Assembly (NCBI RefSeq): GCF_003130795.1
Contig: NZ_CP029358.1
Location: 186,001 to 250,000 of the forward strand
Source of the DNA: Azospirillum thermophilum
Lineage (GTDB): Bacteria; Pseudomonadota; Alphaproteobacteria; Azospirillales; Azospirillaceae
Direction of reading: 5' to 3'
Length of the DNA stretch: 64,000 nucleotides
Position numbers and translations under genes: made by a program
Notes under the pieces: model-generated
What the model was told of the DNA's origin: nothing
Seen by the model: only the letters and a program-made list of their open reading frames with translations
Databases searched by the model: none
Part shown: positions 15,861-24,006 of the stretch, in pieces
Numbering within the stretch: the stretch's first letter is position 1
How the letters are laid out: each line of letters opens with the position of its first letter

Positions 15861-16446
15861 ATCCGTGCCCGGCCGGGTAGAGGTGGACGATGGCGCCGGG
15901 GTGCCGCTCCCGCACCCCGTCGGCGACGGAGGGCGGGATGGCGTGGTCCTGCTCGCCGAAATGCAGCAGGGCCGGCATGCGCGGCGCCTCGTCCAGCCGG
16001 TTGCCGATGCCGCCGCCGTAATAGGCGATGGCCGCGCGCAGCGGCAGGCGGGAGGCCGCCGCCCAGGCGATGGTTCCGCCCCAGCAATAGCCGACGACCG
16101 CCGCCGACCCGGCCCCGCCGAGATGGCCCAGCGCCGCCTCGACGTCGGCGAGCGCGCCGTCCATCGGCACGGCGCCCATCAGCGTCCGGCCGCGCTGGAT
16201 CCCCGCCTCGTCATAGGCCAGCTCGACGTCATGCTCGACCCGGTCGAAGAGGGCGGGCGCCAGCGTCAGGTACCCTTCCTCCGCATAGCGCTCGCAGACC
16301 GCGCGGATGTGGCGGTTGACGCCGAAGATCTCCTGGACGACCAGCAGCCGTCCCTTCTCCGCCCCGCGCGGCCGGGCCTGGAAGGCGCGCAGCCGGTGGC
16401 CGTCGCCGGACGTCAGGTTGACCCATGCGCTGTCGATCCCGCTCAT
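15772..16446 (-). CDS. Dienelactone hydrolase family protein
   Basis: 224 residues, alpha/beta hydrolase. The expected triad is visible: nucleophile C121 in GYCWGG, D167 in GEQDHAIP and H194 in PAGHGFN; VVQEIFG near residue 39 is also typical. Such enzymes open dienelactones in chlorocatechol breakdown or act as general carboxylesterases. No catabolic genes adjoin it, so the substrate is open. The ATG at 16446 follows CCGGGAG; its 3' end overlaps msrQ by 89 bp in convergent orientation. Confidence 0.9.
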   Translation of the reverse strand: MSGIDSAWVNLTSGDGHRLRAFQARPRGAEKGRLLVVQEIFGVNRHIRAVCERYAEEGYLTLAPALFDRVEHDVELAYDEAGIQRGRTLMGAVPMDGALADVEAALGHLGGAGSAAVVGYCWGGTIAWAAASRLPLRAAIAYYGGGIGNRLDEAPRMPALLHFGEQDHAIPPSVADGVRERHPGAIVHLYPAGHGFNCDERASFHRESAGLAYRRSLGLLQAVF

Positions 16447-16613
16447 CTCCCGGTCCCCTCTGCGGTTGGTGGGCTGATGATAGGGATCGGGCGGCCAAGG
16501 GCAACCGCCCGTCTTATGGAGTAATCTTTTGGTGCTATGATTATCGGTGTTAGCGTCTTTTCGGGCCGCGGACCTCCCATCCGCGTGCCGCAGCACACCC
16601 GAAAGGACCAGCC

Positions 16614-16958
16614 ATGCGACGTCTTGCACTTCTCGCCGCAGCAGCCCTTTTTGCCGGCACCGCCACCGTTCCTCCCGCCGCGGCCGGAGACACCTACAAG
16701 TTCAACCTGCACAACAAGTCGTCCCAGTATGTGATCAACGGCTTCCAGACCTATGAGAATGGAGCCTGGAGCAAGAACTGGATCAACTTCACCCTGAAGC
16801 CCGGCGAGGCCGCCGAGATGGACTGGGGCACCGACGAGGGCAACTGCGTCGTGCCCTTCCGTGTGAGCTGGATCGGCTATGAAGCGGAAAAGTTCAGCGT
16901 CGACTGGTGCAAGGTGAAGAACATCTATATGAAGGACCAGGGCTTCTCCTGGGATTGA
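16614..16958 (+). CDS. Small secreted protein, unknown function
   Basis: 114 residues. A Sec signal peptide (RRLALLAAAALFAG to about AAAG, residue 25) leads to an ~88-residue mature domain with many aromatic residues and two cysteines (NCVVPF and DWCKV) that may form a disulfide. The beta-rich pattern (YKFNLHNKSSQYVI, KPGEAAEMDW) suggests a small beta-sandwich. AAAGGACC lies before the ATG. It is monocistronic and ends at a hairpin. I do not recognise the family. Confidence 0.78.
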   Translation: MRRLALLAAAALFAGTATVPPAAAGDTYKFNLHNKSSQYVINGFQTYENGAWSKNWINFTLKPGEAAEMDWGTDEGNCVVPFRVSWIGYEAEKFSVDWCKVKNIYMKDQGFSWD

Positions 16959-16988
16959 TGGCCGGAGGCTGACGGCGAGCACCCGCAA

Positions 16989-17009
16989 GGCCGGGGCGGT
17001 CGCCCGGCC
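16989..17009. terminator. Hairpin between two convergent genes
   Basis: GGCCGGG paired with CCCGGCC, loop of seven bases, lying between the stops at 16958 (+) and 17012 (-). On the plus strand it is followed by GCTTACTTCTTC. Likely a shared terminator, though the U-tract is imperfect. Confidence 0.4.
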
Positions 17010-17011
17010 GC

Positions 17012-18277
17012 TTACTTCTTCGCCGGCGGCGCCGCCTGGCTTGAGGCTCCGCCGGCCGCCGGGGCTGCCGGACCCGGTGCCGCGGGAGCCTGCCCCTGTC
17101 CCTGCCCCTGGCTTTGGACACCCTGCCCCTGGGCGGCGGCGTTGGCGCCCGCCGCGCGCAGCAGCACCTGGGCGAGGTTGTCGCGCGCCTTGTCGGCGAG
17201 CACGACGTCGTTCTCCGTCGCCTCGTGGAACAGCACGGTGAACAGGCGCCCCTGGGCCAGCATGAAGGTCAGGGCGACGTGCAGCGTACCGTCCTTCAGT
17301 TCGCAGCGCACGGCGCCGGTGCGGACCGATACGGCGCCGGCCGCCTCGGTGTTGTTCAGGGCGATGGTGCCGGTGCCCTCGCAGCGGCTCTTCATCGCAT
17401 CGGCGAAGGCGCCGGACAGGTCGTCCAGCTTCGCCCCCTCCTCGACCACCCGCTCGCGGATGCCGCCGACCAGCGGACCGACGCGCCAGGCGACGTCGGC
17501 CGGGCGCTGGTCCTTCGGGATGTTGTCCATCGGCACCAGCTCCGGCCCGCGCAGGCCGGCCGCCGCCAGCAGGTCGACCAGCCCCGGCGGCAGCCTGGAG
17601 GTCTTGACGCCGGTGGAGGTGTTGATCGGCGGCACGTCACCCGCCTTGTCGACGCAGGTCTTCAGGTCGGTCAGGACCTTCTTGGTGCCCTTCAGCGTGA
17701 AGGCGATGCGGTCGCTGGCGGAGGAGACGACAAGCTGCTTCCCGTTCATCAGGGCGGTCACCAGCTCCTCGTCCTTGCCGTTCGGCACCACCAGCATGTC
17801 GGTGCCGGAGGCGACGGCGACCCGCTCGCGGGTCAGCTTGTTGTCGACCGCGACCTTGACCGGCCACTGCTCGCCCTTCGGCAGCTCGGCGCCGGGGATG
17901 CCGATGCCGATGTTGGTCTCGCCCTTCGGGCTGCGGGCGATCAGCAGGACATGGCCGGAGTTGAAGCGCCCCTCGACGACGCAATAGGCGAACTTGCCGT
18001 CCTTTTCCCGCGCCGCCCCGCCTTCCCAGCCGTCCTCCAGCTCCGCCGGTCCATCCTTGGCCGGCCCATCCTTGGCCGGGGCGGCGTTGGCTCCCTGCGC
18101 CTTGCCCGGGGCGGCGGAGGCCGCGGGCGGCGGCGCCACCGGCTCGGGCGAGGGCACGCCGTACATCAGGGCGGGCGGCAGCTCCGGCTCCACCGGCACC
18201 AGGTCGGCCAGCGCGGGACAGGCCGTTCCGCCGAGCAGGAGAAGGGTCGACAGCAGGGCGGAGCGGCGGACGGTCAT
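17012..18277 (-). CDS. Exported protein with Q/G-rich tail, unknown function
   Basis: 421 residues from the ATG at 18277. A signal peptide (residues 1-24, ending PALA), a proline/alanine-rich linker with a KDGPAKDGPA repeat (~50-75), then a domain with four cysteines (FAYCVVEG, DLKTCVD, KSRCEGT, VRCELKD). The end is low complexity (QGQGVQSQGQ, then Pro/Ala). The first part (FNSGHVLLIARSPKGETNIG) resembles secreted proteins that bind or inhibit, but I cannot place it in a family. Probably periplasmic. It stands alone. Confidence 0.75.
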   Translation of the reverse strand: MTVRRSALLSTLLLLGGTACPALADLVPVEPELPPALMYGVPSPEPVAPPPAASAAPGKAQGANAAPAKDGPAKDGPAELEDGWEGGAAREKDGKFAYCVVEGRFNSGHVLLIARSPKGETNIGIGIPGAELPKGEQWPVKVAVDNKLTRERVAVASGTDMLVVPNGKDEELVTALMNGKQLVVSSASDRIAFTLKGTKKVLTDLKTCVDKAGDVPPINTSTGVKTSRLPPGLVDLLAAAGLRGPELVPMDNIPKDQRPADVAWRVGPLVGGIRERVVEEGAKLDDLSGAFADAMKSRCEGTGTIALNNTEAAGAVSVRTGAVRCELKDGTLHVALTFMLAQGRLFTVLFHEATENDVVLADKARDNLAQVLLRAAGANAAAQGQGVQSQGQGQGQAPAAPGPAAPAAGGASSQAAPPAKK

Positions 18278-18398
18278 GGCGGAGAAGTCCTGGAAAGGGC
18301 TATGCGAGCGGGAAGCTAACGACCTCGCCTCTTCCGGGCAAGCGATACCACTTGCATCCGTAACAAAGGTCATAGAACTGGGGTTTTCAGACCACAGA

Positions 18399-19103
18399 TT
18401 ACAGCCCGAGGAAGGTGTCCTGCAGGACGTCCTGCGACACCGCCCCGGCCGGCCCGTCATGGACGACGCGGCCGAGCCGCAGCAGGACCGCCCGCCCCGC
18501 CACCTCCAGCGCGCGCGCCGCGCTCTGCTCGGCCAGCAGCACCGCGGTGCCGGCCGCGGCGATCGAGCGCACCGCGGCGAACATCTCCCCCGCCAGCCGG
18601 GGCGACAGGCCGAGCGACGGTTCATCGAGCAGAAGCAGCCGCGGCCTGCCCATCAGCGCCCGGCCGACCGCCAGCATCTGCTGCTGCCCGCCCGACAGGC
18701 GCCAGGCGCTTTCCCGCGCCTTGGTCCGCAGGTCGGGGAACAGGGCGAAGATGCGCTCCAGGTCCGCTGCCCGCCCGTGGCGGTCGAGCGGGCTCGCGAC
18801 CTCCAGATTGTCCAGCACGCTCATGCCGGGGAAGACCCGCCGCCCCTCCGGCACATAGCCGAGGCCGAGGCGCACCCGCCGCTCCGCCGGCAGCGTGGTG
18901 ACCTCGCGGCCATCCAGCAGGACGCGCCCGCCGGCCGCCGGCAGCAGACCCAGCACCGCCTTCAGAAGGGTGGACTTGCCCGCCCCGTTGGCGCCGAGCA
19001 GCGCCACCGTCTCCCCCGCCGCGACGCTCAGCGAGACGCCGTCGACCGCCGTCACGCCGCCGGGGCCGGCGCGCAAGCCCTCCACCCGCAGAACGGCCGT
19101 CAT
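18399..19103 (-). CDS. HAAT-family ABC transporter ATP-binding protein (LivF-like)
   Basis: 234 residues with Walker A GANGAGKST, the signature LSGGQQQ, Walker B LLLLDEP and a switch histidine replaced by glutamine (LLAEQS), which is usual for LivF. It is the second ATPase of the branched-chain-amino-acid-type transporter and the last gene of the riboswitch-controlled operon; its ATG overlaps the stop of the fused permease-ATPase gene. From the operon leader I infer that the substrate is linked to thiamine metabolism rather than amino acids. Confidence 0.93.
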   Translation of the reverse strand: MTAVLRVEGLRAGPGGVTAVDGVSLSVAAGETVALLGANGAGKSTLLKAVLGLLPAAGGRVLLDGREVTTLPAERRVRLGLGYVPEGRRVFPGMSVLDNLEVASPLDRHGRAADLERIFALFPDLRTKARESAWRLSGGQQQMLAVGRALMGRPRLLLLDEPSLGLSPRLAGEMFAAVRSIAAAGTAVLLAEQSAARALEVAGRAVLLRLGRVVHDGPAGAVSQDVLQDTFLGL

Positions 19104-20824
19104 GCCTGCCCTCCCCGCCGGCCGGTTCCCAGATAGGCGGCGACCACCGCCGGATCGCGGCGCACCCCCTCCGGCGGCCCGGCATAGAGAAGGCGCCCCT
19201 GGTCGAGGCACAGAACATGGCCGGCGAGCGGCAGCAGGAAGCCCATGTCATGCTCCACCACCAGCAGGGCGGTACCCTCCGCCGCGACGCCGCGCAGCAG
19301 GGCCGCCAGCTCCGCCTTCTCGCCGTCGGTCAACCCGGCTGCCGGCTCGTCGAGCAGCAGCACCGCCGGCCGGCGGGCGAGCGCGCGGGCGAGATCGACC
19401 CGCCGCCGCAGCGCCGCCGGCAGCCCGGCGCAGGGGCTCGCCGCATGGCCGGCGATGCCCAGCCGGTCGAGGATCCGGTGCGCGGTCGCTTCGGCCTGCT
19501 CGACCGACCGGTCGAGCGTCAGCCGGGCGGCGGCCACCGCCTGCAGCACCGTCGCCCCTTCCGGCAGCGATCCCGCCTGGAAGGTCCGCGCGAGGCCGGC
19601 CGCCGCGATGCGGTCGGGACGCTGCCCGGCAAGCTCCCGCCCGCCCAGCCGGACCGATCCGGCATCCGGCCGCTCCAGCCCGGAGATCAGGTTGATGGCC
19701 GTCGTCTTTCCCGATCCATTCGGCCCGATCAGGCCGGTGATCGTCCCCGGCTCCAGCGGGAAGGACAGGCCGTCGACCGCCAGCACGCCGCCGAACCGCT
19801 TGGACAGGCCGTCGACCTGCAGCGCCGATCGGTTCGGCACGAGGCCCGGCTGTTCCGCAGGCTCCGCCGGGCGGCCCGGCAGCCGGACCCGCGGGCGCCC
19901 CGCCAACCGGTCGAGCAGCCCGGTCAGCCCCTCCGGCGCCAGCACGATCGCGGCCAGCAGGGCGCCGCCGTAGACGATCAGGTAGCTGCGCTCCAGCGCG
20001 CGGAACCACTCCGGCAGGTGGATCAGCAGGACGGCACCCAGCACGGCCCCGGCCATGCGGCCCCGGCCGCCGACCACGGCGATGGTCAGGATGGTCACCA
20101 TCACCGGGAACTCCAGCACCTCCGGCGAGACCACCCGCTGGGTATGGACCGCCAGGGCTCCCGCCGCCCCGGCGAACAGCGCGCTCATCGCGAAGGCCGC
20201 CAGCCGCAGCCGGCCGACATCCAGCCCCAGCGTCGCCGCCGCCAGCGGATCGTCCCGCAGCAGGGTGAGCGAGCGGCCGAAGCGGCCCCGTGCCAGGCTC
20301 CAGGCGATCACGCCGCCGGCCGCCACCGCTCCCCAGACCAGCAGAGCCATCGGCAGCCCGCGCCCGACCGGCCAGCCGAACAGCACGACCCCCGGCACGC
20401 CGGGAATGCCGTTGGCCCCGCCGGTCAGCCCAGGCAGGTTGACCGCCAGCAGAAGCAGGACCTGCGCGACGCCCAGCGTCGCCAGCGCGAAGTAATGCGA
20501 TTCCAGCCGCAGCACCGGCAGCCCGACCAGCAGGGCGGCCAGCAGCGGGACCAGCAGCGACAGCGGAAAGGTCAGGGCGAAGCCCCAGCCCATCTGCGTC
20601 GCCAGCAGGCCGGTGGTGTAGGCGCCGAGCCCGAAGAAGGCGCCCTGGGCCAGCGACAGGGCGCCGCCCAGCCCGAAGACGATCTGGAAGCCGAAGGTGG
20701 CGAGCGCATAGACCCCCGCCACGGTCAGCACCCGCAGCCCGTAGGGCGTGGCGTAGCCGACCGCGTAGAGGCCGAGCGCCAGGGCGCCGAGCGTCAGCAG
20801 CAGAGGGGAGAGCCGGTCACGCAC
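19100..20824 (-). CDS. Fused HAAT-family permease and ATP-binding protein (LivM-LivG-like)
   Basis: 574 residues. Residues ~1-310 form a LivM-type permease with eight or more helices (LSLAQGAFFGLGAY and the cytoplasmic loop FGRSLTLLRDDPLAA). After a linker (~310-335) comes a LivG-type ATPase with Walker A GPNGSGKT, a signature loop that is weak (AGLPAALRRR in place of LSGGQ), Walker B VLLLDEP and switch VVEHDM. LivM-LivG fusions are known but less common than separate genes. It starts at GTG 20824, overlapping the LivH stop, and its end overlaps LivF. Part of the TPP-riboswitch operon. Confidence 0.92.
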   Translation of the reverse strand: MRDRLSPLLLTLGALALGLYAVGYATPYGLRVLTVAGVYALATFGFQIVFGLGGALSLAQGAFFGLGAYTTGLLATQMGWGFALTFPLSLLVPLLAALLVGLPVLRLESHYFALATLGVAQVLLLLAVNLPGLTGGANGIPGVPGVVLFGWPVGRGLPMALLVWGAVAAGGVIAWSLARGRFGRSLTLLRDDPLAAATLGLDVGRLRLAAFAMSALFAGAAGALAVHTQRVVSPEVLEFPVMVTILTIAVVGGRGRMAGAVLGAVLLIHLPEWFRALERSYLIVYGGALLAAIVLAPEGLTGLLDRLAGRPRVRLPGRPAEPAEQPGLVPNRSALQVDGLSKRFGGVLAVDGLSFPLEPGTITGLIGPNGSGKTTAINLISGLERPDAGSVRLGGRELAGQRPDRIAAAGLARTFQAGSLPEGATVLQAVAAARLTLDRSVEQAEATAHRILDRLGIAGHAASPCAGLPAALRRRVDLARALARRPAVLLLDEPAAGLTDGEKAELAALLRGVAAEGTALLVVEHDMGFLLPLAGHVLCLDQGRLLYAGPPEGVRRDPAVVAAYLGTGRRGGQA

Positions 20825-21700
20825 GGCGCCGCGCCGCCTCGCCGAACAGGCCCTGCGGCCGGGCGACCAGGATGACCAGCAGCGTGGCATAGAGCAGCCC
20901 GAGCGCCACCGGGTAGGAGAGCAGCGAGGACACCCCCACCTCGAACAGCGCGATCAGCAGCGCGCCCGCCACCGCCCCGGGAACGGAGCCCCAGCCGCCG
21001 ATGGTCACGGCGATGTAGGCCTTCAGGATCAGGTCGCCGCCCGCGGTCGGCGTCACGAAATAGCGGTTGGCGAGCAGCAGGCCCGCCGCCCGGCGAAGGC
21101 GGCGGCGATGGCGAAGGTCAGCAGGATCATCCCCGTCACCGGCACGCCGCAGGCCCGCGCCATCTCCGGATCCTGCGCCGTCGCGCGCAGCCGCCGGCCG
21201 AGCTGCGTGCGGCCGAACACCCATTGCTGCAGACCGATCAGCAGCGCCGCCACCGCGACGATGGCGAGCGACTGTTCCGGCACCACGAGGTCGCCGACGC
21301 GCAGCGTCTGCCCGGTGACCAGCGGCGGCGCGGCCCGCGGCTCCGGCCCGAACAGGACGGAGGCGCCGTTCTGCAGGATGATGCCGACCGCGATGGTGCT
21401 GATGAAGACCGCGACCGGCGGCCGGCCGCGCAGCGGCAGATAGGCCACGGCGGCAAGCAGCAGTCCCAGCCCCGCCATCAGCGCCATCACCAGCGGCAAC
21501 AGCAGCAGGCCCGGCAGCGGCACCGCCTGCGCCACCGGCGGGGCGAGCGCCACCGCCAGCAGCCCGCCGGCCATGACGAGGTCGCCCTGCGCGAAATTCA
21601 CCGCCGCGGTGGCGTTCAGCACCAGGACGAAGCCGAGCGCCACCAGCGCATAGGCCGCCCCCAGCGCGACCCCGTTCAGGAGGAGCTGGAGGGCGGTCAT
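20817..21700 (-). pseudogene. HAAT-family permease (LivH-like), frameshifted (probable sequence error)
   Basis: The N-terminal ~200 residues from the ATG at 21700 form a LivH-type permease (NFAQGDLVMAGG, LFGPEP). At the CCC run 21089-21091 the frame shifts and the rest (AAGLLLANRYF to FGEAARRRA) follows in another frame. One extra C on the plus strand (G in the minus strand) restores a 294-residue protein, normal for LivH. The operon is otherwise complete, so a homopolymer undercall is the best explanation. It starts four bases after the binding-protein stop. Confidence 0.85.
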
Positions 21701-21704
21701 GGCC

Positions 21705-22865
21705 TTACTTCACCACGCCCGTGACGTTGTCGTAGCGCTTCGCCACCGCCGGCACGCGCGAGGTGCCGTCGAAGCAGACGATGACGGCGGAATGCGCCAT
21801 GTTCCCCTTGCCGTCCGAGGCATAGGTCATGGCGAGGCCCCGGTAGCTGGTGGCGGACAGCGCCTTGCGGATCTCCTCGGGCGTGCGGGCGCCGGCCCTG
21901 GCCGCCTCCACCGCCATGCGCATGCCGTCATACTGGCCGAGCGCGAAGGCGTCCGGCTCCGCATTGAAGGCGGCGCGGTAGGCGCGGGTGAACGACTCCA
22001 TCTCCGGCGAGCCGCCGGAAATGGGCGAGGCGGCGGTCTCCGCGCACACGCCCTTCAATTCGGCCGGCTCCAGCAGGGCGGCCGTGCTCGGCTGGTGCAT
22101 GGCGGAGCCGGCGACGATCGGCACCGTCACCCCGTTGGCCGCCGCCTGCCGCAGCAGCAGCGCCGTCGGTCCGGCATGGAGGTGCAGCACCAGCACGTCG
22201 GGATTGGCGGCGAGCGCCTTGGTCAGCACCGGCAGCAGGTCCTTGGCGGCGGGATCGACCCCCTCCTCGAACACCGGCTCGACGCCCAGCGCCTTGAAGG
22301 CGGCGGCGAGGTGGGTCCGGCCGCTCTGGCCATAGGCGGTGGTCTGGTAGATGACCGCCGGCCGCGTCCTGCCCAGCTCCTCCACCACATAGCGGGCATG
22401 GGCGGTCTTGGTCACCGCGTCGCCGGGGAAGAAGCGGAAGACCCAGGGATTGCCCTGTTCCGTGATCGAGGCGGTGCCGGACACGGTGATCAGCGGCAGC
22501 TTCAGCTCCGCCGCCAGCGGCAGCATGGCGAGCATCTGGGTGCCCAGCATGCTGGCCGCCACGCCGGCCACCCGGCCGCGCCCGGCCGCCCGCTCCAGCG
22601 CCGTCACCGCGGCTTCGGGCGAGGTGCCGGTATCGATCACCTCGCCGGCCACGGCGACGTCGGGCGGGGCCTCCTTCAGCGCCAGCAGCGCGCCGTTGCG
22701 CTGGCTGGTGCCTTCCAGCGACAGGAAGCCGGTCAGCGGCACCAGGACCGGGAAGGCGGCGGGCTCCCCCGATCCGGCCGCGCGGGCCGCCGGAGGGGCA
22801 GCCGTGGCGAGGGCCGATCCTGCGATCAGGGAGGCCGCGATCAGGGAGTGGGTAAGCCGCCGCAT
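21705..22865 (-). CDS. HAAT-family periplasmic substrate-binding protein (LivK-like)
   Basis: 386 residues: a Sec signal peptide (to about residue 29, AARA), then a type I periplasmic binding fold (PVLVPLTGFLSLEGTSQRNG, FFPGDAVTK, ALGQYDGMRM). This is the Peripla_BP_6 family that usually binds branched-chain amino acids, amides or aromatic acids. It is the first gene after the TPP riboswitch and has a strong AGGAGGA site eight bases before the ATG. I infer a thiamine-related ligand (thiamine, a pyrimidine or thiazole moiety, or a breakdown product); the sequence alone does not show which. Confidence 0.93.
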   Translation of the reverse strand: MRRLTHSLIAASLIAGSALATAAPPAARAAGSGEPAAFPVLVPLTGFLSLEGTSQRNGALLALKEAPPDVAVAGEVIDTGTSPEAAVTALERAAGRGRVAGVAASMLGTQMLAMLPLAAELKLPLITVSGTASITEQGNPWVFRFFPGDAVTKTAHARYVVEELGRTRPAVIYQTTAYGQSGRTHLAAAFKALGVEPVFEEGVDPAAKDLLPVLTKALAANPDVLVLHLHAGPTALLLRQAAANGVTVPIVAGSAMHQPSTAALLEPAELKGVCAETAASPISGGSPEMESFTRAYRAAFNAEPDAFALGQYDGMRMAVEAARAGARTPEEIRKALSATSYRGLAMTYASDGKGNMAHSAVIVCFDGTSRVPAVAKRYDNVTGVVK

Positions 22866-22873
22866 GTCGTCTC

Positions 22874-22922
22874 TCCTCCTGCTGCCCGGGCATGGCGGGC
22901 GGGGAGGCCGTCGCGAGGAGGA
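22874..22922 (-). promoter_or_regulatory. Possible Shine-Dalgarno sequestering pair (riboswitch expression platform)
   Basis: The Shine-Dalgarno AGGAGGA at 22874-22880 is fully complementary to TCCTCCT at 22916-22922, 35 bases upstream in the same leader. Pairing would hide the ribosome site, as in translational TPP riboswitches. A perfect 12-bp palindrome GTTCTCGAGAAC at 22936-22947 sits between this element and the aptamer. No U-tract terminator is seen, which favours translational control. Confidence 0.5.
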
Positions 22923-22950
22923 TGCCGGTCCGGCGGTTCTCGAGAACGGG

Positions 22951-23028
22951 CGGCTCCCTTCGCCGGCATGACCCGGATCAGGTTCGATGGGTGTCTCTCA
23001 GCCCGCGTCGCCGCAGGCACCCCAGCCG
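22951..23028 (-). promoter_or_regulatory. TPP riboswitch (THI element) aptamer
   Basis: Read on the minus strand, this 78-base region has all the conserved parts of the TPP aptamer: P1 closed by CGGCT (23024-23028) with AGCCG (22951-22955), the GGGGTGC block, CTGAGA (22996-23001), the core CCTGATC (22976-22982) with CGGGTCATGCCGGCG, and the closing GAAGGGA. It lies 85 bases before the start of the LivK-like gene, with no other gene between. In bacteria this aptamer lowers expression when thiamine pyrophosphate is abundant. Confidence 0.95.
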
Positions 23029-23104
23029 TGTGGTGGCGCGAGAGTTGGACCGGGGCGGGCGGCTTGTCAACCCCGGTCCTTGGCCCTGCCCTTCGATCCG
23101 GCGC

Positions 23105-23944
23105 TCACCCCAGCTCGAAGGTGGTGACGCCGAACAGCCGGCTGGTGTCGACGGCGGGAGCCGGCCCGAGATACATGCGGGCGGTCTCGAACTGCGGCGT
23201 CAGCCCCAGCTCCTCCGCCAGGCGGACGGCCGGGGCGTTGACCTCCGGCACGTCGAGGTAGACCGGCCCCTCCCCCGCCTGCTCCGCGAGCGCCAGCAGC
23301 AGGTCGCGGGCCGTGGCGTCGTCGTCGGCATAGAGCGGGCCGATCTTGTGGCCGCTGTGGCAGGGCCGGATGACGCCGAAGCCCGCGAGGCCGCCGTCCC
23401 GCAGAGCGGCGAGCGCCGTCGTCCCAGGCAGGGCGATCCAGTTGGCGAGGAAGCCCGGCCGCGGGGCCGGGAACAGCGCGGAATCGAGCGCCAGCAGCCG
23501 GTCGAACGGCACCGTCCGCGCGTCGGCCGGCCGCCGCCCGATGGCGCCGCGCGGCGGCGCCCCGCCGAAGCGGATGTTGCGGTAGGCGAGCGCGAAGCCC
23601 GACCGGCGGTAGTTCTCCTGCTGCGCCACCACGCCGTCCAGGCCGACGGTGCAGCCCTCCAGGTGCTTCAGGCCCGCCTGCCAGAGCTGCCAGCCATAGC
23701 CGCGGCCGCGCGCCTCCGGCCGCACGATGTAGAAGCCGAGGAAGCCGAACCTGCCGGGATAGCGGACGACGGAGATGCTGGCGACCGGCCGGCCGTCCAG
23801 CCGACCGGCGAGGAAGCCGCTGGGATCGGCGGCATGGAAGGCCCCGGCATCGTGCAGGCCGGGGTTCCAGCCCTCCGCCCGCGCCCAGTCCACCGCCAGA
23901 TCCAGCTCGGCCCGGCTCATCACCCCGATGCGATAGCCCTGCAC
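23105..23944 (-). CDS. GNAT acetyltransferase, YitH-like two-domain type
   Basis: 279 residues from a GTG with GGGGAGGA upstream; an earlier in-frame GTG at 23989 lacks such a site. The N-terminal GNAT domain shows the acetyl-CoA loop EARGRGYG (about residue 82) and typical VDWARAEGWNPG near the start. The C-terminal half is a second GNAT-related domain as in YitH proteins. The acetylated substrate is unknown. It ends just upstream of the riboswitch leader on the same strand but is probably transcribed separately. Confidence 0.85.
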   Translation of the reverse strand: MQGYRIGVMSRAELDLAVDWARAEGWNPGLHDAGAFHAADPSGFLAGRLDGRPVASISVVRYPGRFGFLGFYIVRPEARGRGYGWQLWQAGLKHLEGCTVGLDGVVAQQENYRRSGFALAYRNIRFGGAPPRGAIGRRPADARTVPFDRLLALDSALFPAPRPGFLANWIALPGTTALAALRDGGLAGFGVIRPCHSGHKIGPLYADDDATARDLLLALAEQAGEGPVYLDVPEVNAPAVRLAEELGLTPQFETARMYLGPAPAVDTSRLFGVTTFELG

Positions 23945-24006
23945 GCTCCCGTCCTCCCCTGCGGCCGGACGGCCCGGCGCCGTCCGCACGGGATGATTCT
24001 ACCGCA

